Origin: Liolophura sinensis | Lineage: Eukaryota; Mollusca; Polyplacophora; Chitonida; Chitonidae | Direction: 5' to 3' | DNA: 64,000 bases | Assembly: GCF_032854445.1 (NCBI RefSeq) | Contig: NC_088302.1 | Coordinates: forward strand, 4,087,338-4,151,337 | In this document: piece after piece, positions 11,799-22,419 of the stretch | Layout: each line of letters opens with the position of its first letter | Numbering within the stretch: the first letter of the stretch is position 1 | Made by a program: the position numbers and the translations under genes | Notes under the pieces: generated by a model | The model's database searches: none | The model's input: only the letters and a program-made list of their open reading frames with translations | Told to the model about the DNA's origin: nothing

Positions 11799-12596
11799 TC
11801 TGGTGACTTCGTTCATTTATGGATTATGTTATGTTGTATATTTGGAGCTCATAGTGTCATTTTATCTGAATAAAAGAGTTATTTTAATACATCTCGATGT
11901 GATTGAACACTGTTTATTTCCTTGATTTAGAAGACCTGCGGTATTTCTTTTCAAATGCCCACACCATTGAATTCAGTTTCTTCCTAGACTTCTTCCCATG
12001 GCTTAAATCACGTTTGTCAACGTTTAGACTATCAAACAAAAACAGTGTCTGTTACCCCATTTTTACTGCTTGTAGGGCCTGGGTGAAAATAAGCATTCGG
12101 TGACGCTTCTGTGATCGTTACGCAGTAAAACATTCGTTGAAAACCACTCGTCTTCCGCCAGTATGGTGTACATATCTGAACGTCAGATGTGGAAAAGTTT
12201 GACATTAACTTGCCAAAGGTAGGTGGTTTACCCCAGCACTCCACTTCCTCCACCCATCAAAACTGATTGCCATCGTTTAAGTGAAAAATTCTTTACTTTG
12301 GCTTTGAACAACAATCAAATGAATCATACTGAATGGATGTCAATAATAATGTGGGTTTTTCCTTAGCTGGGTGTCTTGACTAGACCTATTTCAGTCAGGC
12401 AGCACTATGCACATGATCACACTTATAATCTGGCCACAGTGTTGAAGATGAAGTAAAAAAGCAATGTAAGGAAAGAAGTCGTGGGGAAGCAAATAAAGTA
12501 TTTAAAGAAATGCTGAATAAAACAGGATATATGACTAGGCCATGAGTACAAACTGCATAAAACGTAAGACCGAAACAAGCTGCAATTAAGACAGAC
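11799..12596. other. Convergent intergenic region with PPCDC polyadenylation signal
   Basis: The PPCDC 3' UTR starts here and has a canonical AATAAA at 11869-11874, 71 bp after the stop. The remaining sequence up to the poly(A) signal of the minus-strand gene shows no exon or repeat that I can support. Confidence 0.7.
11869..11874 (+). terminator. PPCDC polyadenylation signal AATAAA
   Basis: A canonical hexamer in tgaataaaagag sits 71 bp after the PPCDC stop codon, the expected place for a short 3' UTR. Confidence 0.75.
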
Positions 12597-12602
12597 TTTA
12601 TT
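12597..12602 (-). terminator. Polyadenylation signal of the 12.7-15.0 kb gene
   Basis: The minus strand reads AATAAA about 90 bp after the stop codon of the two-exon gene, a normal spacing for a short 3' UTR. Confidence 0.65.
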
Positions 12603-12691
12603 TTTATTGGATTAACTATAATTGACGTAATGGTATGCCAAGGTTCAGATTTGTTATGTTATGTGATTGTTCATTCCCACAGATACTTAAT

Positions 12692-14958
12692 TTAATTCTC
12701 TAGTGAACTGTCACTTTTAGACACATGTTCCCAGCTTTCTCTTTTAAGCAACTGCTTCCGTACTGTACGATGGAGGACGTACGCCGACCCGATCATCTTG
12801 GAATCCAGGTTGTCGTTGAGGTCGGCAATATTGATGGTCGGTAAGCAGTGGTTTCCGGGAGATGGTGTCAGGGCGAAATGGTTATCATGGTGGACTTCGT
12901 CTTGGTGGACAACAGAATCACTGTCTGTCAGACTACAAAGACAATTCATAGTATGTGAAGACTGAAGCACTTGACAGTAGATAATATTGTCTACTGATTT
13001 TATTAGTGCTGATGCATTGAAGAGTGGCTTCTGGATTTTAGCTGCGACAAGCTATCGGTCGGACTATAGTACTATAGTAGTAGTAGTATTTTGCGGGATA
13101 TCACGATTTGAATATCTTGTGTGTGTTTAATATGTGTGCTTTTACTTTTTGAGCAAATAATGACTTAAGAGAGAACTTTCGGTCTTCTTAGTCAACTGAG
13201 ATGAAGTACGTACCTGTGTCGGCTGTGCACGCCTGTGGGTGTGGAAACTGCAGAGGACGACACGGATCCTTGCTCCACCTGGGTGGAACTTGGACAGCTG
13301 TCTGTGTCCAGTAGACTTTCGGCTGTTAGACTACACTGGACCTGCAAGGAACATTCGCTGGCAGATTGGACAGTACCGCTGGACAGGGTCGTGTCCATAG
13401 GCTTGTATCTGGGAGGCCTTCTGTCTCTCAGGAAGACTTTTATATCCTCAGCGAGGCTGTCCCGTGAACGCTTCTCTTGGATCGAGTCTACGCTGGTGCT
13501 TTTATTGGGTGGCAAGCTTCCTTTACGTTTTCGTTCCTCGGGAAGCTTGGGAACTGGGGAAATGCAGCGGTCACTCTCGATGACTGTGCTTTTACTGGAG
13601 CGACAGCCGACTTCTGGCAGTGGACTGGTAGATTGTCGTTTCCGGTGTAGCTTGTCTTCTGCAGAATGACCTTCACCTTGTAGTTTACCTGATGCGGTTT
13701 TAGCTGCCTTAACATCGGTGGCACGAGAAGGGTTAACTTTCTTTATTAAGTTCCCGTCTTTGATTATGCGTCGCTTTTGGATCATTACTTTCCCGGCTTC
13801 TGCTCTGTCACCATTTTCTCGGCACTTAAGTTTCCTGTGCTTTGCTGAAGCTTTACATGCTATCAGTGTTTTGGTGTCCTTGTTGCTGAGTCGCCTCTTG
13901 TCGCCACATTTCATAATAAAGGTAATTCTTTGCCTTATTTTGCCGGCACCGCTCGACTGACGCCGTTTTTGACGATGGGCTGAGGCTAAACAAAATGATT
14001 TGCGCATGTCTTTGGTGGACTTTGCACTGATTGGTTTCCTGACAATTGTACAGGTCTTGGGCACTCGAGATTTGCAAGTTGCTGAGAGCACCTTGTTACT
14101 TTGTAGCTTGCGCCTACCTTGAAGTGTCAGCTTCTTAAGAGTCTTTGTAACGGTCTTGTTTGTGTTTTTTTCCTGGCTGGAGTTGCTATCAATGACGCTA
14201 ATACATTGCATTTGGGTTTTGGGACTTACTGAATTAGGTCTTGACACTACTTCATTTGAGACTGTTTTAGCTCCTATGTTGTCAGTTGTGGCGCAAACTA
14301 AAGCAAGATTCTTGGCCCTTAAGCATAGCTCGCTGTCACTTAAAGTAACACCTCTAGATTTTTCTTCACATTTGGCAACTCCAGTGTGGCGTTCTACTGC
14401 TTCACAGGATCCAGCGTGCTCTGCAATCAGTGAGATACCTTGCATTGCCATAGCTTTTGCCTTTATCACATCTTTTGCCTTTATCACATCTTTTTGGATA
14501 ACGTTGGCTGCATCGTGAAGACATTCGTTGACCGCCTGTTTGGCATTAACAATATTTAGTTCAGCTTGCTTGCAGTCTTTTGTGTTCTTCAAGTCTTCAA
14601 TGTGTTCTAGTTCTTCTTCATCTCCTGTTACTGAGGAACTGAGTGTATGATTGTTCCCTTTAATAACATTTTTGCCATGCACCGTTACAACACCTGTAGT
14701 CTGAAGCTCACCTTCAATAGTCTTGATTGTTTCGGAGCCGTTTGACGAAAAATCATCCTGATCCAGCGTGGGCTGCGCCTCAGGGAGGATGTCACTCTTC
14801 AGTTTGAAGTTCTTGGAAGACTTGTGAAGCCATGTGCGACTATCCTTCTTGAATTTTTTTGCGCCCTTGCCGATGATGTACTTATCCGGATTCTCTTCGG
14901 CCAGACGATGGGTCCAGTAGCGGGTAGAACGCCGTAATCCGTCGCCGTTAATCTCCAT
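12692..14958 (-). CDS. Unrecognised basic, low-complexity protein, two exons (661 aa)
   Basis: Exon 1 runs from ATG at 14958 to 13214 (donor GTACGT). Exon 2 is 12932-12692, after an acceptor ctttgtag; a nearer acceptor at about 12967 would give an early stop. I do not recognise the protein. Residues 1-50 hold the most ordered-looking part, LRRSTRYWTHRLAEENPDKY, then a Lys-rich stretch. The middle has an Ala/Lys-rich helix-like segment with a tandem DVIKAK DVIKAK (an 18-bp duplication). From about residue 270 to 500 it is strongly basic, with many Lys/Arg clusters that suggest nuclear entry and DNA or chromatin binding. The C-terminal third is Ser/Thr/Pro-rich, and exon 2 ends in a compact segment with INIADLNDNLDSKMIGSAYV and LHRTVRKQLLKRESW. 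No catalytic motif, signal peptide or membrane segment is seen. Conserved-looking ends around a disordered middle suggest a fast-evolving nuclear protein; a centromere or chromatin role is only a guess. Confidence 0.75.
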
Positions 14959-15577
14959 ATGGATATAGTGACGGTTGGCGTGAACTCAGAACACTGCCTG
15001 TGTCTTTTCTCCTTGTTATAGGATTGAACAGCGCTTCAACAGACGGTATGCAAAACTGATCATCAGAAACTGACTTGGCAGTTGCTTCCTGTCTTTTGCA
15101 TGATTATGACGTAATTGTTATTGTTACGTAGGAATATCGGAGCGCACGCTGATAAACGTTTCACAGAATGTCGTTTAACACGTGACAGCGTGACGTCACA
15201 ATGTAACTCCAGGAGGTCTTCTGTTGCCGTTACGTCCACAAAACGATAAGGTCTGGGTTATTGTTGACTAATGTCCTGGAGTTACATTCAGGAAAGGGCA
15301 ACTATTCAAAATGTGTGCGTCAAAACTTTGCACTAGTCGTCAACCAAAATGAAAATGATACCAATAACTTTTAACTTGGTATACTTGTTGCCGCCTCACT
15401 TGGTGCTCAGCAAGTTAGCAAGTTAGAGCAAGTAAACAGTACTGGTTTGCCCGATGTCAGTAGAATATGACAGGGAGACTGTCATGTCTGGTGTCTCCTG
15501 CAATATACTTTAGTGATGGCAGCACTTTGACCTGCCACACACAGTATGTGTACTCAAACCTTAGACACTTCATCCTC
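14959..15577. promoter_or_regulatory. Upstream region of the basic-protein gene
   Basis: This region should hold the 5' UTR and promoter of the minus-strand gene. A TGACGTCAC motif (cAMP-response-element-like, an eight-base TGACGTCA core) occurs at about 15192-15199, roughly 235 bp upstream of the ATG, and gttacgtaggaatatcgg lies nearby. These are sequence matches only. No other feature was seen. Confidence 0.35.
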
Positions 15578-16023
15578 ATATGACTGATAAATTGTCAAGT
15601 GTGACGTTAAACCCCAAGCATGCATATATACATACATACACAAATTTTGCATAAATTTCAGAAATTAAAACAAACCAATCCCCCATGGACCCCACCCCCA
15701 CTGGCGTCCACCCCGACCCAACTGGCCCCCTTGCGTGGCATGCATTGTTATACAAAACAGAAAACGGCATTGGTTACTTCGGTCTACCTCACCCGGCCTT
15801 ATATGACTGATAAATTGTCAAGTGTGACGTTAAACCCCAAGCATGCATATATACATACATACACAAATTTTGCATAAATTTCAGAAATTAAAACAAACCA
15901 ATCCCCCATGGACCCCACCCCCACTGGCCTCCACCCCGACCCAACTGGCCCCCTTGCGTGGCATGCATTGTTATACAAAACAGAAAACGGCATTGGTTAC
16001 TTCGGTCTACCTCACCCGGCCTT
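15578..16023. repeat. 223-bp tandem duplication, two copies
   Basis: Positions 15578-15800 and 15801-16023 are almost identical; I see a single difference (ggcgtccacc against ggcctccacc). Each copy starts with the SINE B tail (tgataaattgtcaagtgtga, gacgttaaaccccaag) and then a unique stretch. The near-identity points to a very recent event or to gene conversion. Confidence 0.93.
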
Positions 16024-16634
16024 ATATATAATGTTCTCAGCACTGAAAGATGGTTCAAAGTGTGTAACCAGTCGTAAACAGATACATGTCATTGTGCGTG
16101 CTTACCTAGAGAAAACATAAGATTGCTGTTATACGGACCAGCACAATTACTCGTTGTCATAATTATGTTCCATTCTTATTTAACCATAACAGAAAATTAC
16201 TATCGATCCCCAGATGCATGGTTACGCCGAACTGAGCGAAATGAAGAGAGCCTTTGGCACGCCAATATGCCGAAGTCAGGCGTTATAACGTGTTCTCGTC
16301 ACATTCACCCATTCAACCCCCTCATCATCCTGCACAGTGTTTGTGGATGTGAAATCGGATTCCTGCGGGTGAACCACTGAGTCTTATAAGCATGTGCTGT
16401 TACCGCAGATTTGTGAGTTTACTTGGATCTATTTATTGTAACATATCCTAGTGAAAGACAAGCATTCTAAAATGTATAGAGTGTGTGTGTCGGATTACTG
16501 TGGTGAAACGGATAATCTTGCGCTGGTAACTCAGATGAAAGAGCGTACTTGGATCCAGTTAAGCTACATACCTCACTGGAAGACAATCGTATGCAGGAGC
16601 TTTTTTAATTATGAACACATGACGTGACACGATT

Positions 16635-17115
16635 TGATGAAAACACAGGTATACCAATAGCTCTCTACATATGCGTGATACAATTTGGTGAAAACACAAG
16701 TGTACCACTAGCTCTCCACAGATACACGCCACGATTAGATGAAAACACAGGTGTACCGGTACCGCTAGCTCTTCACACATACATGCCATGATTCGGCGAA
16801 AACACAGGCGTACCACTAGCTCTCCACAGATACACGCCATGATTAGATGAAAACACAGGTGTATACCGGTACCACTAGCTCTCCACAGATACATGCCACG
16901 ACTCTGTGAAAACACAGGTGTACCACTAGCTCTCCACAGATACGCGCCACGATTAGATGAAAATACAGGTGCACCGGTACCACTAGCTCTTCACACATAC
17001 ATGCCATGATTCGGCGAAAACACAGGTGTATACCGGTACCACTATCTATCCACATATACGTGCCACGATTCGGTGAAAACACAGGTGTGCCACTAGCTCT
17101 CCACATATACATGCC
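16635..17115 (-). repeat. 51-bp minisatellite family, locus 1, about 9 copies
   Basis: Units read cacaggtgtaccactagctc then tccacagatacacgccatga on the plus strand. In reverse complement they match the units at 38990-40960 (tggagagctagtggtacacc then tgtgttttca). Copies here are more diverged and some have 4-6 bp insertions such as ataccggtacc, so this array looks older than the one at 39-41 kb. Confidence 0.88.
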
Positions 17116-17139
17116 AGGTGGTACACCTAATGACTCCTC

Positions 17140-17335
17140 ATTGTCATATGACTAAAAAATTGTCAAGTACATGTACGACGTAAATTCCCAAGCGTACAAA
17201 CTTTCTTATATACTATACAAAATTAATTAAGTGGGTTCCCCCGGGCTGTGCCCGGTTTCCTCCCACCATAATGCTGGCCGCCGTCATATAAGTGAAATAT
17301 TCTTGAGTACACTAATCGAATAAATAAAATAAATA
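17140..17335 (+). mobile_element. SINE fragments (B tail, then A 3' part)
   Basis: A diverged SINE B tail (catatgactaaaaaattgtc) lies at 17146-17195. A SINE A 3' segment follows at 17230-17335, with ccgggctgtgcccggtttcc, ataatgctggccgccgtc and gtgaaatattcttgagtaca, ending in an aataaataaaataaat tail. No tRNA head is present. Confidence 0.75.
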
Positions 17336-17974
17336 TACATAATTACAATAAATCACTCAGATATACCTATATATTATCGCTTCACTTTTAACACTCAGAA
17401 TTTTGTGAAAATGTGGACATTTATAACAATAATCGTGAGAATGAATAATATCACATGGCTTAGATGAGCTCTGATCAATATCGGAAGGTCACACAGAAAT
17501 GAACACTGATAATACAGTACTGTAGATATAGGCTATGCAGTTCCAACTTACATTACCCGACAGGAAAAACCGTAAGAATGTGGCTCTTTATTACCGTCAT
17601 ATCCATTGAGGAAGACTTTTATGGGTTAGTTCTAAAGACATAGCAAAAGTTTACTATTAATCAAGTCACGTTTACTAGTATTCCAGTTCTATTTGTCATG
17701 GTTGTTGTTTATCCAAACCCCCAGACATCAAAGTCAAACGTTCCTGCTTGCTTTTGGGATCCAGCAAACAGATTTGAAACTTTACCAGCGTGTAACTAAA
17801 TAACACTGAAACGTGAAAGATTGCCGTCATTTTTCTCGACAGTTTCACATCGATCTTTTCAGTTCAGGATTCTGCCAATTTGCACAAATTGCTGTACACG
17901 GTTGATGTTAAATTTTTTTATGACTAAAAACTTCTGTTCGTTATAATTAAAAGTAGACAGTCAAATTCAGTTTC

Positions 17975-18110
17975 TGCGGATGGTCGTGGGTTTCCTTCAG
18001 GCTCAGCCCAATTTCCTCTCAACATAATCCCAGCCGACGTCGTATAAGTGAAATACTCTTCAATGCGGCGTAAAACACCAATCAACTAAATAAATAAATA
18101 AATCATAATA
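17975..18110 (+). mobile_element. SINE family A, 3' fragment
   Basis: The stretch contains ctgcggatggtcgtgggttt, a diverged ccagccgacgtcgtataagt and a gcggcgtaaaacaccaatca tail, then four aaat units. It is 5' truncated and clearly diverged from the consensus built from the other copies. Confidence 0.75.
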
Positions 18111-20051
18111 ATAACCCAATTTCATTCACTACCAATAAATACAACACAGCACAAATATACTTTCGTACCCTTTAATAACATTTTATTGTAATTTACGACA
18201 TCTAACGACTGTTAACCCTCGATCTGCATCGCTTGCGAAAGCTACGAGTCAGCTTGCCTGCCTGTCTAGCTCAGGAAGGCCTCCCATGCCAGTATCACAC
18301 CTGTGACTGACACTCCCGTCCCTCGCCCATCAGTTTGTATACGATGTTTTAAAGTGGTACATGTAGTTCTTGACTTAATGGGGCAGGTGTAGTATATTCG
18401 GTGTTGACGACCGCCTCTCAACATCTCTGTTATTAGAGTTAGCTACGGAAATGCCCATCAAAGAAATAGTTACCAGAAACCTACGCGGGCCGCGGACACT
18501 GAGAGCGAGATGGCCGTCACATTTTCTCACAAAACTCCAAGCGCAAAACGTGCAGTTACATATCTATGGGCATGGATCATCGTAGAAAGTGTTTGGGGTT
18601 CACATTTTCATGGTCCAGAAGTTGTTTCTCTGAAAGTGAAAAAAGTGATTGACTTCGAACAATGTTGGAAAGCAGAAAGCTTTAGACTTAAACCCGGCTT
18701 CTGTCGCGCAGGATTAGTTTTGTAGGCCTGTATTGTCCAGCAATTATCTATAAACTCTAGAATCTCAACACGTGTCGAACCTGTATACATAGGTGATACG
18801 AAAATCCCAATGAAAATACAAAATAACAGGGGGTTTTTTCATTTCCAGGATGGCGCCAAACGGCAACTAGGTCGATGATCCTTCTAAACACATGGCACAT
18901 GGCAAAGACCGTCAAACCGGAAGCACAACCACCTTTCCGGACCCTCCTGAGAACTATTTACTACTTAACACTTTAGAATAAAACAATGTTGAACTTTTTT
19001 CGATTTTCTTTCGTGGGAGGAAGCACAATCGAGTGTTAAGGTTGCGGTATTATACACAGCTTTGTCGCCTTGAACTTGCCACTAACGCCAGATCTCAAAA
19101 ATGGGGGACCGAATTTTTTTTTCTACAGTGAGTACAAAATTCCTGTACATGGGTCTAATGATATTCCTGAGGAAGTGCAAAGAGGGATATATTAGGACGT
19201 TTTAGTCACGATGAACGATTCACTGCAGCGTCAGCACGGTGTCACAGTGAGCAGAGCACATACGCCACAGATGTAACCTAACAAATGACAAATGCGCGAA
19301 ATAGGCAAAGAAACTGTAAATTTCAATTGTACAGCGTCTGTAACGCCTGGCTTTCGTGACCCTGCATAGGGGAAACGTAGACAAAAATCGCGCGTGTTTC
19401 AATCACGAAGTTTCAAGATCGCGAACGGCTGATTCTCTATTGCAAAGGCAGCTTTCATACCGTTTCCCATTAAATTTAACGATTGTAATTTTGACGACAA
19501 GTTCGCGATTTGTCTCCATTAGATGAAATCACATTTCAAATATAAGCGTCATGTCCGACATTCGTATACCATTCACAGTCCGTGAAGGGCGTTCCAAGTC
19601 GATAATCGCAAGATCCATTTCCAAAACAACGTTTAACACTAGCTCCCAAAGACAAAGGTATGTAAGAAATTATACAAATAGGAAATAAAGCCGGTAACAC
19701 ACAAGAGAGAAGCGGTCATCAGTTTTCAATGATGCCGGGCAGACAGCTGATATTATAGGCATGAATTCCATATCAAAGTTCAAATTCGTAGTCCATGAAT
19801 GACAGCGTCCAAAACGCTGTCCTGTCACGGAGTGGTACAATGATCTACCTTAAAACCGCAAGACAAGACATCACTACGCCTTTAGATGTGTTGGTTCACA
19901 TATTTCGTACAAAATGTACTTGAGTGCATTACAGCCTCAACCGTTGCCAGGAGGAAAAATCGGTTGTGTATGAACATGAACAAAGTTAGACAACAGAATG
20001 TAATGATAGCTGGGTGTGGGTGTAACCCTCCTAACGGCGAGCCCCGGACCG
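18111..20051. other. Region downstream of NIT2, no gene seen
   Basis: This lies after the NIT2 stop codon on the minus strand and should hold its 3' UTR. The nearest AATAAA I noticed on the minus strand is about 1.9 kb away, at 18182-18187. There is a long AT-poor unique stretch with short open frames that show no recognisable domain. Confidence 0.45.
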
Positions 20052-22388
20052 TCACTGCTTAGGCGATATATCGTCTGTTCTATATACGTCATTCCTCTTG
20101 TGGGCATATAGCGGCATCTGTCGGCGGACTGTCTCCAAAACCTTCATATCTGTGTTTAAGAGAAGAAACAGTATAGTTTAATTCACATACTAGTGTTCAT
20201 TGGGGTTCCAAGCTTCAAGATGAAAGCCTACTATTTTTGCTTGGGCGTTTAAAAAAATTCTTTTTGTCGTTTCTGAGAAAACTGCAAATCCCAGATGTTG
20301 GAAATTTTGTTTTGCAGTTTGATCTTGTCAGTCGCTTAGTTTGGCGGCCATATTGGATTCGAGCAAACATTTAAACATCTTCTCCATAACTATTGGACGG
20401 TCCTTAAAAAATTTGATCTGCATTTAAGGCGATGCTAGTTACATAAAGTTTGAAGAAGACGTTAAAAATCAGTTAAAACTTTAGGAACTTGCTATTGGTT
20501 TAATATATGACGTCGTAAAAAGTTTTGAATTTTGTAACTTTGATATATCCAGTGTAGTTAGTTCATTCCGAATCTGCTTTTGTGATTTCCTACTTGTTTC
20601 TTGTTTACTTTGGGAACGCTTTTAGATATAGTCAAAAAGTAATTTTAAGGGTTTTAAGGTTACGTAATTTCAATGACGCGGACAAAAAATATGAGAGCTA
20701 GAAATCCGGCTCAGCATTTGGCCCAAAATATGCTCTTTTCGTGAGGAGTTGGGCCATTTTAAGATGACATCTGTAGTTTTCTCGTTACAAGTGAATAAAT
20801 GGCATCACCCTATGTCAGAAATTGTAACTTAAGCTATTCCATTTAACCTAGCATTTCAGTGTAAATAGACAGTTGTATGCTCTTTAACTCCCATGATAAC
20901 TGTGCTTGACTTTCATACCAAACGAGCTGTGTACTAAAATCGCTGTGCTTTTGATCGACTGTTACAACATTGTCATGCCACAAACTGCTCTATACTGAAG
21001 CAGGAGGTGACAAACATTCGTGAACACTGCTTTGAAGCCGTAAAACTGCAGGCATATCTGGTTTATTATTCGCCAAACAAAAAATTAAGATTGCAAATGC
21101 ATATTCAGAACAATTTTTAAAATGGCGGATATAAATTCACAAGGGCTTGTTCTATCCCTGGCCAATGTCTTTCGTAAAGTGACGGAGACGAATCCCTTCT
21201 TGACCTTTATCGATACTTAAGTTGGACTAAACCTTTCAGTAGATTCCATACTGCTGGGCCATCAACCACGCAGGCAAAGTGGGACAATGCAGACGAACAA
21301 AAACCCACTACGTAATCGGGCAGGAGATACATATCACTGACCAAGAATATTTTACATTTCGATCTCACATTTTGAAGAAATCTTTTGTAAAAATTGTTGT
21401 TGCATGTCGGATGAACAATGTGTCAAACAAATTAAATGGTCTTGTCAGTTTATATGATTAGTATAACTAACACGGTGTTAAAAACACTTACACAGAAGCA
21501 ACTCTGGCCTACTATAAGCCAACAAAAACCCGATAGACAAGTAATGGAATGTAACAAAGAGGGAGAATCTAATTTCCCCCAAACTAAGCATATGTACCAA
21601 ATCTGGACTTTCCACATCATCCGGCGTGGCTTCAGTTCGATCATGTAGTCTGACGTGGCATTTCCCAGTCAGTCATCACGTGGACCATAAATGTACTCGA
21701 AACGACCCTAGGTTGAATAGGAATATACTATACACCTAACTGAACATATGTACAAAATTTGAATTTCCTACCTTAAGCAGTATGACTTTTATTTCCAGCA
21801 CAGTACTGTTTTAGAGTTGCCTACTATGGAAAAACTATAAATGTAGCATCTCTCCCAGTTCACTTAAGAATCTAGCTCATCTTGAACTGAACAAATATGA
21901 AACGTTTAATTCTGTTTAGCATCTGTTTCGAATACGTCATCCAAAATTAACACTGACCTAAATTTTTTGGAGTTGGTTCTGGAGACACCAGAGATTTAAC
22001 TGAAATGACCCTTGTTAAAATAACACGGATAGCCGGCCAGCGTTACGGCATAAAATTCTTCGGTATATTGTGCAAATGTGATATAAATGAAACCTCATTG
22101 TTCTACTCTTAAATGAAGCATTTAATTTCTGACCTGGTACTCATCCAATGAGTTAGCTGAGTAATACGAATAACTAAGTTCGTTCATTTCAAAGTTCTTT
22201 CAGTATTGCTCTTGTTGACAGTTATATTGGGCATGGGGATACATTTTCCAGTCCAAGCTGAACTGACCTTGCGCTGAATGACTAATTCATACTTTACGCG
22301 TTCACCTCCAAAACGCCATCGACAAGGTGGCAATCAACAACTAAGCACTACAGAACACGGGCCGGAATGGCTTAGGGAGGAATAGGTC

Positions 22389-22419
<31 letters not shown>

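Noticed and set aside
15576-16031. Paired short frames on both strands that look like a duplicated small gene
   Set aside because: They are the two copies of a 223-bp duplication that starts with a SINE tail. No coding signal is seen.
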